A stretch of 44,877 nt of DNA, taken from the NCBI GenBank assembly GCA_016794525.1, contig JAEUJY010000157.1, positions 1-44,877 on the forward strand, read 5' to 3'. The stretch's first letter is position 1; the number at the start of each line of letters is the position of its first letter. Below the pieces are notes generated by a model. The model was not told the DNA's origin. It searched no databases and worked only from the letters and a program-made list of their open reading frames with translations. This document shows positions 13,085 to 20,935 of this stretch, one piece after another. Position numbers and translations under genes: made by a program. This DNA is from Myxococcales bacterium (GTDB lineage: Bacteria > Myxococcota_A > Polyangia > Haliangiales > Haliangiaceae).

Positions 13085-13107
13085 GAGGCTCTTTCGCAAA
13101 GAGCCTC
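13085..13107 (+). terminator. Hairpin with core CTTTCGCAAAG, 2 nt after the stop
   Basis: Ten-bp perfect arms GAGGCTCTTT and AAAGAGCCTC flank a CGC loop. First of two near-identical hairpins and part of a composite repeat that recurs at 32806. Confidence 0.7.
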
Positions 13108-13118
13108 GTGTTGCGAGA

Positions 13119-13141
13119 GAGGGTCTTTCGCAAAGACCCTC
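13119..13141 (+). terminator. Second hairpin with core CTTTCGCAAAG
   Basis: Arms GAGGGTCTTT and AAAGACCCTC around CGC. It differs from the hairpin at 13085 by compensating stem changes, which points to selection on structure. Confidence 0.65.
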
Positions 13142-13157
13142 CCCCGGCATGCGCCGG

Positions 13158-13174
13158 GGCCCCCACCCGAAACG
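13158..13174 (+). repeat. 17-nt conserved tail GGCCCCCACCCGAAACG, copy 1
   Basis: Identical to 32887-32903; both copies lie downstream of CTTTCGCAAAG hairpins after a gene end. Confidence 0.7.
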
Positions 13175-13223
13175 GCCCGGATCGTTTAGCGTGAACGACC
13201 GGGCCGTTTGGCGTTTTCGGGTT
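13172..13223 (+). terminator. Large GC stem-loop followed by T-rich segment
   Basis: ACGGCCCGG (13172-13180) pairs with CCGGGCCGT (13199-13207), with CGTT/AACG pairing inside the loop, then TTGGCGTTTTCGGGTT. The flanking CCCGAAA and TTTTCGGG can also pair. It resembles a rho-independent terminator for the GltJ-like gene. The rest of 13083-13394 holds the hexamer tract and an AT-rich operator, and no gene. Confidence 0.6.
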
Positions 13224-13239
13224 GATGCGGAGGGATGGG

Positions 13240-13350
13240 GGACGGAAACGGGGACGGGGACGGGGACGGGGACGGAGACGGGGACGGAGGCGGGAACGGA
13301 GGCGGGAACGGAGACGGGAACGGAGACGGGAACGGGGATCGGGCTCGGGC
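13240..13350 (+). repeat. GGRRRC hexamer tandem array
   Basis: About 18 consecutive hexamers of type GGGGAC, GGAGAC, GGAGGC, GGGAAC, ending GGGATCGGGCTCGGGC. An open frame crosses it as Gly-Thr repeats, but the downstream gene's signal peptide begins later, so the array is probably non-coding. Confidence 0.8.
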
Positions 13351-13356
13351 TGAATG

Positions 13357-13379
13357 TATTTGCATCAATGATGCAAATA
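13357..13379. promoter_or_regulatory. AT-rich perfect dyad (operator candidate) upstream of lipase-like gene
   Basis: Arms TATTTGCATC (13357-13366) and GATGCAAATA (13370-13379) around AAT, perfect over 10 bp, in a region otherwise almost free of A/T. A second dyad, ATGCC-GCG-GGCAT (13384-13396), overlaps the start codon. A -10-like TATCGT lies at 13378-13383. The placement suits repression of the gene at 13395. Confidence 0.65.
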
Positions 13380-13394
13380 TCGTATGCCGCGGGC

Positions 13395-14822
13395 ATGCGA
13401 GGACGGTTCATCCTGTGGGCGACGATCGCGGCGGCCGGCTGTGGGGGCACGCCGGCCGCCGACGATGTCGCGGTGGGCGCCGATGGTGGCGTCGACGCGG
13501 TCGCGGTCGACGCGACGCCGGCGATCGACGCGGGCTACGCGACCGAGCCGGTAGACTGCGACGACGAGCTCGCGGCGGTGTTCGCGACGCCGCCCGATCT
13601 GCCGCCGCTGACGCCGGCGCTGCGGGGGGCGCTGGTGCGGTGCTCGGTGGGCGAGTTGCTCGACGCGCCGGCGCTGCAGGCGGCGGCGGAGGACGCGGGC
13701 GCGACGATCGTGGCGACGTCGGGCGCGCGGGTGATCAAGCTGGCGTACCGCACGGTGCGCGGCGACGGCCAGGCGGCGGTGACGACGGCGACGGCGTACC
13801 TGCCGACGGTGCCGCGGGCGCTGCCGGTGCCGGTGGCGCTGGTGGCCCGATCGACCGCGGGCCTGGCCGACGCGTGCGCGCCGTCGCGCGAGGTGGTGCC
13901 GCACGCCAACCAGGCGCTGCCGCTGGCCGGGCTGGGCTACGCGGTGATCGCGCCGGACTTCGCGGGCCTGGGCAACGAGGGCGTGCACCTGTACCTCGAC
14001 AACCGCGAGGCCGCGAGCCAGCTGTTCGACGGCGCGCGGGCGCTGGGGCAGCTGATCGGCCCCGGCCTGGTCGGCGCCCCCGAGGTCGCGCTGGGCTACA
14101 GCCAGGGCGGCGGCGTGGTGCTGTCGGCGCAGGCGCTCGAGCACGCGCTGACCGGCGCGCGCACGCTGCGCGCGGTGGTGGCGATCGCGCCGGAGTGGCC
14201 GATCCGCGTCGGCTCGTTCGGCTACGAGCGGGTGCTGCGCAACCCGGCGCTCTTGACCTCGCTCGCCGGGCTGTCGGCGCCGACGGTCGCGGTGCTGCGG
14301 CACTACGGCTGGTTCGCCAACCACCTGGGCGCGGCGCGCGCCGGCGACAGCTTCCCGGCCGCCGAGCGCGCGGCGCTGATCGACGAGGTCGAGTCGCTGT
14401 GCACGGTGCCGCTGGGCGGCGCGCTCGACGTGCAGCAGCCGCACCTCGCCGACCTGATCGACGACGGCTTCCGCACCGCGATGCTGGCCTGCATCGACGG
14501 CGGCGCCGGCTGCGTCGAGCCGGCCCGGTCGTTCCACGCGTGGCTGACCGCCAACGTCGTCACCGCCGATCCGGCGGGCGCGGCGGTGCTGGTGATCGCG
14601 GGGCTGGCCGATCAGGTCATGCCGGCCGCGAGCGAGGCGGCGTGCGCGGTCGCCAAGCTGCGCGCCGAGGGCGTCGCCACCGACGTCTGCACCGACACGT
14701 TCGCGACCCACGACACGGTGCTCGAGGCCAAGATCGAGCACGGCCTGGCGTGGGCCGAGGCGGTGCGCGTCGGCGGGCCGCGGCCGTCGTGCCAGGCGTT
14801 GATGCCGGCGTGCTCGCCGTAG
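13395..14822 (+). CDS. Secreted lipoprotein alpha/beta hydrolase (secretory-lipase-like)
   Basis: 475 residues. The N-terminus MRGRFILWATIAAAGCGGTP is a lipoprotein signal with Cys in AAGC, followed by an Asp/Ala-rich linker (DGGVDAVAVDATPAIDAG). The body is an alpha/beta hydrolase like the fungal LIP/secretory lipase family: YRTVRGDGQAAVTTATAYLP, GYAVIAPDFAGLGNEG, nucleophile elbow GYSQGGG (Ser236), acid AGLADQVMP (Asp406) and His439 in FATHDTV, a complete triad in the right order. It probably hydrolyses lipid or ester substrates outside the inner membrane. The start at 13395 is chosen from the signal peptide; a frame open from 13149 runs through the hexamer array and is rejected. The AT-rich dyad just upstream suggests tight regulation. 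Confidence 0.88.
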   Translation: MRGRFILWATIAAAGCGGTPAADDVAVGADGGVDAVAVDATPAIDAGYATEPVDCDDELAAVFATPPDLPPLTPALRGALVRCSVGELLDAPALQAAAEDAGATIVATSGARVIKLAYRTVRGDGQAAVTTATAYLPTVPRALPVPVALVARSTAGLADACAPSREVVPHANQALPLAGLGYAVIAPDFAGLGNEGVHLYLDNREAASQLFDGARALGQLIGPGLVGAPEVALGYSQGGGVVLSAQALEHALTGARTLRAVVAIAPEWPIRVGSFGYERVLRNPALLTSLAGLSAPTVAVLRHYGWFANHLGAARAGDSFPAAERAALIDEVESLCTVPLGGALDVQQPHLADLIDDGFRTAMLACIDGGAGCVEPARSFHAWLTANVVTADPAGAAVLVIAGLADQVMPAASEAACAVAKLRAEGVATDVCTDTFATHDTVLEAKIEHGLAWAEAVRVGGPRPSCQALMPACSP

Positions 14823-14844
14823 CGGCTCGCCGCTGGCGCGGCGG

Positions 14845-14850
14845 TATACT
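14845..14850 (+). promoter_or_regulatory. -10 element TATACT, 6 nt before ATG 14857
   Basis: Five of six bases match TATAAT. With only 6 nt to the ATG the transcript would be leaderless. Confidence 0.6.
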
Positions 14851-14856
14851 CGGGGG

Positions 14857-16806
14857 ATGCGTCGTCTGCTCGCGATCGTCGGCCTGGGCCTCGCGGCCTG
14901 CGGCGATCCGCGACCGCCGGTCGCCGCCGACGCCGCGATCGACGCGCGGATCGACGCGCCGCTCGACGCCGGGCTCGACGCCCGGGTCGGCGCGCCGCCG
15001 GCGGTGATCGTGCTGATCGGCGACGGCATGGGGCAGGGGCAGCTCGACGCCGCGTCGTGGTACCGCCACGGCGCGCCGGGGCGGCTGGCGATGCAGGCGC
15101 TGCCGTACGCCGGGCAGGTCCGCACCGGCGGCCCGTCGGGCATCACCGACTCGGCGGCGGCGGCGACGGTGATGGCGACCGGCGCGTACGCCTACAACGG
15201 CGCGATCGGCGTCGACCGCTACGGCCGCCGCGTCGAGACGCTGCTCGAGCGCGCCGCCGCCCGCGGCTGGGCCACCGGGCTGGTGACGACGACGTCGCTG
15301 CCCCACGCCACGCCCGCCGGGTTCGCGGCGCACGTCGGCTCGCGTGGCCAGCTGGTCGAGATCGCCGACCAGATGGTCCGCGACGCGCACCCCGACGTGA
15401 TGCTGGGCGGCGGCACGCTGTTCTTCGCGCCGATGGGCGCCGGCTCGGTGCGCACCGACGACGGCCTCTACGACGACCTCGCGCTCGCCGGCTACACCCG
15501 CGTCGACACCGCCGCCGATCTGCGCGCCGCGCTGGCCGCGGGCGCGCCGCGGCTGTTCGGCGCCTTCGCGCCCGACCTGATGACCTACGTCGCGGCCCGA
15601 GCGCCGGAGACCCCGGAGCCGATGCTGATCGACATGGCGATGGCGGCGCTGACCACGCTCGATCGCGATCCCCACGGCTTCTTCGTGATGATCGAGGGCG
15701 GGCGGATCGATCACGGCGGCCACGCCAACAGCCTCGTCGACTCGGTCCAGGAGACGCTGGCGTTCGACGACACCGTCGCGGCGGTGACCGCCTGGGCCCG
15801 GGCCCGGGGCAACACGACGGTGCTGGTGACCGCCGATCACGAGTGCGGCGGGCTCGAGGTCACCGGCCCGGCGCCGGCCGGCGAGTACCCGCCGGTGCGC
15901 TGGCGCTGGGGCAACCACACCAACGCGCGGGTCGCGGTGTTCGGCGACGGCCCCGGCGCGGCGCTGGTCGACGGCGCGGTGATCGATCACCGCTGGATCT
16001 ACGCGATCGCCCGGGCCCGGATGGACAACGGCGCGATGATCGCGCCCGGCCGCGAGCCGATCCCCGACGGCGAGTTCGGCGATCTGCGCCACCGCGCCGC
16101 GGTGCAGGCGGTGCCCAGCGAGTTCGGCCCCGGCGAGAACCAGCTCGACGCGCTGTGGCTCGACGCCACCGCCGACGGCCTGTACGTCGGCGTCGAGGGG
16201 CTGTTCGCGTGGAGCGTCAACGCGGTCGAGGTGTGGATCGACGTCGATCCCGGCGCCGGCACCGGCGTCGCCAGCCCGGCCGGCGCGCTGACCGACGCCA
16301 CCGGCGTGCTCGATCTGGCGCTGGCGGCGTCGCACGTGACCGCGCCGGCGACGGTGTTCGACGCCGACGTCGTGCTGGCGTCGATCGGCGGCGGCGATCC
16401 GCACGTCGAGGACTTCCGCGACGACGCCGGCGGCCGGGCGCTGCGCGCGCCGTTCGGCCTGCCGAGCAACCTCGGCTGGCTGCGCGCCGCGATGAACTAC
16501 GGCGCGGTGCGCACCCGCGGCGCGCCGATCGCGCCGGTCGCGGGGCAGGGGCTCGAGGCGTTCGTGCCGTGGGCCGCGCTGTACCCGGGCGGGGTCGTGC
16601 CGCCCGGCGCCAAGCTGCGGCTGGCGGCGGTGCTGGTCAACACCACCGGCGAGTTCACGTCGAACCAGTTCCTGCCGGCGCTGCCGGTGGGCAGCCACAA
16701 CCCCGGCACCGCGCTGACGCCGCTGCCCGGCGTGATCGAGTACGCGATCGACGGGGACGGCGACGGCGTCATCGACGGCGATCGCCCGCCGACGATCGTC
16801 CGCTGA
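14857..16806 (+). CDS. Alkaline phosphatase family lipoprotein
   Basis: 649 residues. MRRLLAIVGLGLAACGD is a lipoprotein signal (LAAC), followed by a repetitive AAIDARIDAPLDAGLDAR linker. The alkaline phosphatase core is complete: LIGDGMGQGQL (metal-binding Asp56), TDSAAAATVMATG (phosphorylated Ser99), EGGRIDHGGHAN (Asp285, His289) and TADHECGGLEVTG (Asp327, His328). After the phosphatase, ~200 residues (GENQLDALWLDATADGLYVGVEG, VEVWIDVDPGAGTGVASP) form an extra beta-rich domain that may bind substrate or surface. It should release phosphate from extracellular esters. It lies 34 nt after the lipase-like gene but with its own TATACT promoter. A PhoB/PhoR-like pair is 1.7 kb downstream; no Pho box was recognised. 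It converges on tauE. Confidence 0.93.
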   Translation: MRRLLAIVGLGLAACGDPRPPVAADAAIDARIDAPLDAGLDARVGAPPAVIVLIGDGMGQGQLDAASWYRHGAPGRLAMQALPYAGQVRTGGPSGITDSAAAATVMATGAYAYNGAIGVDRYGRRVETLLERAAARGWATGLVTTTSLPHATPAGFAAHVGSRGQLVEIADQMVRDAHPDVMLGGGTLFFAPMGAGSVRTDDGLYDDLALAGYTRVDTAADLRAALAAGAPRLFGAFAPDLMTYVAARAPETPEPMLIDMAMAALTTLDRDPHGFFVMIEGGRIDHGGHANSLVDSVQETLAFDDTVAAVTAWARARGNTTVLVTADHECGGLEVTGPAPAGEYPPVRWRWGNHTNARVAVFGDGPGAALVDGAVIDHRWIYAIARARMDNGAMIAPGREPIPDGEFGDLRHRAAVQAVPSEFGPGENQLDALWLDATADGLYVGVEGLFAWSVNAVEVWIDVDPGAGTGVASPAGALTDATGVLDLALAASHVTAPATVFDADVVLASIGGGDPHVEDFRDDAGGRALRAPFGLPSNLGWLRAAMNYGAVRTRGAPIAPVAGQGLEAFVPWAALYPGGVVPPGAKLRLAAVLVNTTGEFTSNQFLPALPVGSHNPGTALTPLPGVIEYAIDGDGDGVIDGDRPPTIVR

Positions 16807-16824
16807 CGCGCGCCGCGGCGGCGC

Positions 16825-17583
16825 TCACAGCCGGGTGATCATGATCGCGGCCGAGCCGACCAGCGACACGCCGACGACGATCCGGGTGATCAGCACGCCG
16901 TGGCGGGTCAGCGCGACCTGCGCGGCCAGCCACGCGCCGATCATCGCGCCCACCGACATCACCAGGCCCGGCCCCCACCGCACCATGTCGTAGGCGATGA
17001 ACACCGCCGCGGTGAGCGCGATGTACGCCAGCATCACCACCGCCTTGAGCGCGTTGGCGCGCACCAGGTCGTAGCGCAGCCCGCCGGCGAGGATGCCGAC
17101 GAACAAGAGCCCGGCGCCGGCCTGCAGGACGCCGCCGTAGACCCCGGCGGCGAACAGCCCCAGCATCGCCCACGGGCCGCGGGCGGCGCGCGGCTCGGCG
17201 TCGGCCGGCGGCGCCCACCGGCTGGGGCTGACCACCACCAGCGCGATCGCCATCAGCACCAGCGTGCCGAGGATCATCGGCGTCAGCACCCGCGCCGGGA
17301 TCATCGTCGCGACGTAGGCGCCGAGGCCGGCGCCGACCATGACCGGCGGCAGCACGTTGCGCACCGCCGCGGTCGGCAGCTTGCCGCCGCGGGCGAAGCC
17401 GACGGCGCCGGCCGCGCACTGCGCCAGGATCGGGATGCGGCTGGTGGCGTTGGCGATCGTCGACGGCATGCCCGCGGCGATCAGCGCCGGCACCAGCACC
17501 AGCGAGCCGCCGCCGGCGAGCGTGTTCACCGCGCCGGCCAGGAGGCCCGCGCCGAGCAGCGATGCCGCGGTGCCGGCGTCCAC
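16825..17583 (-). CDS. TauE/SafE family membrane permease (sulfite/sulfonate exporter type)
   Basis: 252 residues, about eight hydrophobic segments arranged as two repeats, normal for this family of inner-membrane anion exporters. GAVNTLAGGGSLVLVPALIAAGMPSTIANATSR is the hallmark first repeat and FAAGVYGGVLQAGAGLLFVGILAGGL the second. GTG 17583 is preceded on the minus strand by TAAGGT and 6 nt, a leaderless-type promoter. It lies 96 nt downstream of modA in the same direction but can be transcribed independently. The substrate is unknown; linkage to a molybdate-binding protein makes a role with oxyanions of sulfur or molybdenum plausible but unproven. Confidence 0.9.
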   Translation of the reverse strand: MDAGTAASLLGAGLLAGAVNTLAGGGSLVLVPALIAAGMPSTIANATSRIPILAQCAAGAVGFARGGKLPTAAVRNVLPPVMVGAGLGAYVATMIPARVLTPMILGTLVLMAIALVVVSPSRWAPPADAEPRAARGPWAMLGLFAAGVYGGVLQAGAGLLFVGILAGGLRYDLVRANALKAVVMLAYIALTAAVFIAYDMVRWGPGLVMSVGAMIGAWLAAQVALTRHGVLITRIVVGVSLVGSAAIMITRL

Positions 17584-17589
17584 CGCCGC

Positions 17590-17595
17590 ACCTTA
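17590..17595 (-). promoter_or_regulatory. -10 element TAAGGT, 6 nt before GTG 17583
   Basis: Minus-strand TAAGGT then 6 nt and GTG. The same spacing recurs across the window. Confidence 0.45.
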
Positions 17596-17679
17596 GGGCC
17601 CCCGAAAGGGGAAGTCGATCGTTCTCGCGGCCGATCCATCCCCGCCGGCCACGACCGGAGCTGGACGCGGCGGTGACGT

Positions 17680-18441
17680 TCACTCGCCGGGCAGGCGGAA
17701 GCCGTAGTTGCGCATGATCGCGCGGCCGTCGGGCGAGTTGACGAACTGCGCGAACTGCTTGGCCGACGCGCTGCCGCCACCCTTGCCGCACACCACCAGC
17801 TCCTGATCGAGCGGGTCGTGCAGCGCGGGATCCACCGGCACCGAGGTGCCGCCCTGGGTCACCGTGGCCAGCGACAGCGCGACGATCGACGCGTCGGCGC
17901 TGCCGTCCTGGGCCCACTGCATCGTCACCTGGACGTTGTCGGCGTAGACCATCCGCCCCGCGACCTGGCTCCACAGCCCGAGCTTCTCGAGCGCCTGCTT
18001 GGCGGCCTTGCCGTAGGGCGCGTGGTCGGGGTTGGCGATCGCGATCTTGGCGAACCGAGGATCGGTGAGGTCGGTGATCGCGGTCAGCGGCTGGCCCTTG
18101 CTCCACACCACCAGCCGGCCGCGGCCGTACGGCGCGCGGGTGCTGGCGTCGCAGGCGCCGGCCTTGACCACGTCGTCGACGTAGCTCTTGGCGGCCGCGG
18201 CGTAGACGTCGAACGGCGCGCCCTCGGCGATCTGCTTGGCCAGGAGCCCCGACGAGTGGAACGTGAAGACGACGCTCGCGCCGGTCTTGGCCTTGAACGC
18301 CTTGCCGACCTCCTCGAACGCGCGGGCGAGATCCGCGGCGGCGGCGACGCGGACGGTGCCGGCCGGGGCGCGGCGGCGGCAGCCGGTGGTCAGGGCCAGG
18401 GCGCACAGGACGGCGAGGGCGAGCCAGCGACGCGCGATCAT
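17680..18441 (-). CDS. modA: Molybdate ABC transporter substrate-binding protein
   Basis: 253 residues. MIARRWLALAVLCALALTTGC is a lipoprotein signal (LTTGC), so the binding protein is membrane-anchored. Family features are VRVAAAADLARAFEEVGKAF, VVFTFHSSGLLAKQIAEGAPFDVYAAAAKSYVDDV, LVVWSKGQPL, IAIANPDHAPYGKAAKQAL, YADNVQVTMQWAQDGSADASIVALS and FAQFVNSPDGRAIMRNYGFRLP, typical of periplasmic ModA. It captures molybdate or tungstate. No modB or modC is next to it, so it is an orphan that must use a permease encoded elsewhere. ATG 18441 is preceded on the minus strand by TACCGT and 6 nt. It diverges from the response regulator across an 84-nt region with a strong palindrome. Confidence 0.92.
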   Translation of the reverse strand: MIARRWLALAVLCALALTTGCRRRAPAGTVRVAAAADLARAFEEVGKAFKAKTGASVVFTFHSSGLLAKQIAEGAPFDVYAAAAKSYVDDVVKAGACDASTRAPYGRGRLVVWSKGQPLTAITDLTDPRFAKIAIANPDHAPYGKAAKQALEKLGLWSQVAGRMVYADNVQVTMQWAQDGSADASIVALSLATVTQGGTSVPVDPALHDPLDQELVVCGKGGGSASAKQFAQFVNSPDGRAIMRNYGFRLPGE

Positions 18442-18447
18442 GGTGCC

Positions 18448-18453
18448 ACGGTA
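18448..18453 (-). promoter_or_regulatory. -10 element TACCGT for modA
   Basis: Minus-strand TACCGT 6 nt before ATG 18441. The site includes the palindrome GGTACC. Confidence 0.4.
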
Positions 18454-18472
18454 CCGGGGCCGGGCCGCGGTC

Positions 18473-18494
18473 GCTGTTACCGGTGGGTAACAGC
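18473..18494. promoter_or_regulatory. Perfect 9-bp dyad between modA and the response regulator (operator candidate)
   Basis: GCTGTTACC (18473-18481) and GGTAACAGC (18486-18494) flank GGTG. It lies midway between the two divergent -10 elements, positioned to control both. OmpR-type regulators usually bind direct repeats, so another factor may be involved. Confidence 0.55.
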
Positions 18495-18514
18495 CGCGCG
18501 CCGTCCTCTCGCGG

Positions 18515-18520
18515 TAGCAT
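18515..18520 (+). promoter_or_regulatory. -10 element TAGCAT, 5 nt before ATG 18526
   Basis: Supports ATG 18526 within a frame that is open from 17818. Confidence 0.45.
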
Positions 18521-18525
18521 CGGCC

Positions 18526-19215
18526 ATGCGCAAACGCGTGCTGGTGGTCGAGGACGAGCCCGACGTGGCCCGGCTGCTCGACTTCCACCTGCGCGGCGCC
18601 GGGTTCGACGTGATCGTCGTCGGCACGGTGGCCGCGGCGCTGGCCCGGGCCCGCGCCGACGAACCGACGGTGGTCTTGCTCGACGTGATGCTCCCCGACG
18701 GCGACGGCTTCGCGGTGTGCAAGGCGCTGCGCGCCGAGCCGGCGACCGCCGGGGTCGGCGTCGTCATGCTGACCGCGCGGGCCGAGGCCGACGATCGCAT
18801 CACCGGGCTCGAGGTCGGCGCCGACGACTACGTCGTCAAGCCGTTCGTCGTGCGCGAGGTGGTGCTGCGGGTGACCGCGCTCGCCAACCGGCTGGGCGAG
18901 CGCGCGTCGCCGGCGCCCGAGCAACCGCTGCAGCTGGGGCCGCTGCACGTCGATCCGATCGATCACGCCGTGACCTGCGCCGGCGCGCCGCTGGCGCTGC
19001 GGCCGCTCGAGTACAAGCTGCTGGTGACGCTGGCCGCGGCGCCGGGGCGGGTGTTTTCGCGCGAGGAGCTCCTCGCCGCGGTCTGGGACATCCACGGCAA
19101 CGTCAACACCCGCACCGTCGACGTCCACGTGCGCCGGCTGCGGCAGAGCCTGGGCGACGCCGCCGACTGGGTCGAGACCGTCCACGGGTTCGGCTACCGC
19201 GCCAAGAAGGAGTGA
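18526..19215 (+). CDS. OmpR/PhoB-family response regulator
   Basis: 229 residues. The receiver domain starts RVLVVEDEPDVARLLDFHL with acidic pocket Glu9-Asp10; phospho-acceptor Asp53 in VVLLDVMLPDGDGF, Thr in MLTARAE and Lys in ADDYVVKPF are present. The C-terminal winged helix carries LRPLEYKLLVTLAAAPGRVFSREELLAAVW and NTRTVDVHVRRLRQSLGDAADWVETVHGFGYRA. It is closest in style to PhoB. The histidine kinase begins 3 nt after its stop, so it forms a cognate pair. The nearby alkaline phosphatase and oxyanion uptake gene make phosphate control possible, but no Pho box is recognised and the target genes are unknown. Confidence 0.95.
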   Translation: MRKRVLVVEDEPDVARLLDFHLRGAGFDVIVVGTVAAALARARADEPTVVLLDVMLPDGDGFAVCKALRAEPATAGVGVVMLTARAEADDRITGLEVGADDYVVKPFVVREVVLRVTALANRLGERASPAPEQPLQLGPLHVDPIDHAVTCAGAPLALRPLEYKLLVTLAAAPGRVFSREELLAAVWDIHGNVNTRTVDVHVRRLRQSLGDAADWVETVHGFGYRAKKE

Positions 19216-19218
19216 CGG

Positions 19219-20886
19219 GTGGCGTTGCGCACCCGGCTCCTGCTCGCGTTCGTCACGATCGTGCTGGTGGTGACCGCGGCGACGCTGGTGCTGCTCGACC
19301 GCACGCTCGGGCGCGGCCTGGTCGACGACACCGACGACCGGCTGCGCCACCAGGCGCTGGGCGTGATCAAGTGGCTCGATCGCGCCGACCACCCCGAGCG
19401 GCTGGCGCCGCGGCTGGGCGGCGTCGTCAACGCGCGGGTGACGATCATCGACGGCGCCGGCGTGGTCGTCGCCGACTCCGAGCGGCCCAGCGATCTCGGC
19501 CACGCGGTGGGCGACGCCCCGGAGATCCGCGGCGCCCGGGCCGGCGCGGTCGGGCGCGCGATCCGCACGCTGCCGCCCGACGACGAGCCGTCGTACCTGG
19601 TGGCGGTGCGCGCCGGCGACCACCGCGTGATCCGGCTGGCGGTGCCGATGACCCGGCTGGCCGCGACCCGGCGCGAGCTGCGGTCGCGGCTCGTGCTGGC
19701 GGCGCTGGTCGGGCTGGTGGTGGCGCTGGGCCTGGGCCTCCTGGCGATCCGCGCGATCGTCCGGCCGCTGCGGGTGATGACCCGCGACGCCGAGCGGGTG
19801 GCGCGCGGCGACTACGCGATCGGGCCGCCGGCCGAGGGCGCCGACGAGCTGGGCGTGCTGTCGCGGGCGCTGGTCGGGCTGGCCGGCGAGGTGCAGGCGC
19901 AGGTCGGCGCGCTGACCCGCGAGCGCGATCGCTCGCTGGCGGTGATCGGCGCGATGGTCGAGGGGGTGATCGTCGTCGACGCCGCCGGCGCGGTGACGCT
20001 GACCAACCCGGCCGCCGACGCGCTGGTCGATCCGGCGGCGCTGCCGCCGGTGCTGGTCGCGCCGCTGGCCCGCGCCCGGGCCGGCGCCGCGGTCGAGGAC
20101 GAGGTCGCGATCGGCGGCCGCACCGTGCGCATCAACGTCCGGCCGCTGCCGGCGGGGCGGGGCGCGGTGTGCGTGCTGCACGACGTGTCGCGGCTGCGCG
20201 CCCTCGAGGCCGCGCGCCGCGAGTTCCTGGCCAACGCGGCCCACGAGCTGCGCACGCCGGTGACGGCGATCGCCGGCTTCGCCGAGACGCTGGCCGACGA
20301 GACGCTGCCGGCCGACACCCGCCGCGAGTTCGTCGCGACGATCGGCCGCAACGCCGATCGGATCGCGCGGCTGGTGACCGGCCTGCTCGAGCTCGAGCGG
20401 CAGGGCGACCGCCCGCTGGCGGTCGAGCGCGGCGCCGCCATCGCGCTGGCCCCGGTGGTCGACGGCTGCGTCGCCACCGCCGCCGCGGCCCGGCCCGGCG
20501 CGGCGCCGGTCGCGGTCGACGTGCCGGCCGCGCTCGCGGTGCGCGGCGATCGCGATCGCCTCGAGCACGTGATCCAGAACCTGATCGACAACGCCCACAA
20601 GCACGGCGCGCCTCCGCTCGCGGTGACCGCGACGGCGACCGGCGATCGGGTGCGGCTCGCGGTCACCGACGGCGGCCCCGGCCTCGATCCGGGGGTGCGC
20701 GAGCGGGTCTTCGATCGCTTCTACCGCGGCCCGGCGGCGCGCCGCGGCGAGGGCTCGGGGCTGGGCCTGGCGATCGCCCGGGCCGCGGCCACGGCGATGG
20801 GCGGCACGCTGACCGTCGAGGCCGCGCCCGGCGGCGGCACGACGTTCGTGCTCGAGTTGCCGCGCGCCAGCGACGCGGCGGCGTGA
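19219..20886 (+). CDS. PhoR-like sensor histidine kinase
   Basis: 555 residues from GTG 19219; the AAGGAG that ends the regulator gene serves as ribosome binding site. TM1 (LLLAFVTIVLVVTAATLVLL) at ~8-28, a ~125-residue periplasmic sensor, TM2 (LVLAALVGLVVALGLGLLAI) at ~155-178, HAMP to ~230, then a reduced PAS-like segment (VIGAMVEGVIVVDAAGAVTLTNPAA), HisKA with His342 in NAAHELRTPVTAIAGFAETL, and HATPase with N-box NLIDNAHKHG, G1 DGGPGLDPG and G2 GEGSGLGLAIA. All catalytic motifs are intact. The HAMP-PAS-HisKA order is that of PhoR/WalK kinases. It converges with the HEAT/TPR gene. Confidence 0.95.
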   Translation: MALRTRLLLAFVTIVLVVTAATLVLLDRTLGRGLVDDTDDRLRHQALGVIKWLDRADHPERLAPRLGGVVNARVTIIDGAGVVVADSERPSDLGHAVGDAPEIRGARAGAVGRAIRTLPPDDEPSYLVAVRAGDHRVIRLAVPMTRLAATRRELRSRLVLAALVGLVVALGLGLLAIRAIVRPLRVMTRDAERVARGDYAIGPPAEGADELGVLSRALVGLAGEVQAQVGALTRERDRSLAVIGAMVEGVIVVDAAGAVTLTNPAADALVDPAALPPVLVAPLARARAGAAVEDEVAIGGRTVRINVRPLPAGRGAVCVLHDVSRLRALEAARREFLANAAHELRTPVTAIAGFAETLADETLPADTRREFVATIGRNADRIARLVTGLLELERQGDRPLAVERGAAIALAPVVDGCVATAAAARPGAAPVAVDVPAALAVRGDRDRLEHVIQNLIDNAHKHGAPPLAVTATATGDRVRLAVTDGGPGLDPGVRERVFDRFYRGPAARRGEGSGLGLAIARAAATAMGGTLTVEAAPGGGTTFVLELPRASDAAA

Positions 20887-20888
20887 CG

Positions 20889-20933
20889 GCGCGCGGCTGG
20901 ACCGCCGGGCCCCGACGAGTCGCCGCCGCGCGC
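20889..20933. terminator. Inverted repeat between convergent genes
   Basis: GCGCGCGGC (20889-20897) and GCCGCGCGC (20925-20933) can form a stem usable from both directions, between a plus-strand stop at 20886 and a minus-strand stop at 20936. No T-run. Confidence 0.35.
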
Positions 20934-20935
20934 GG

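Noticed and set aside
13149-13394. Upstream extension of the lipase-like protein through the hexamer array as a Gly-Thr tail
   Set aside because: It would bury the lipoprotein signal and read through a terminator and an operator.
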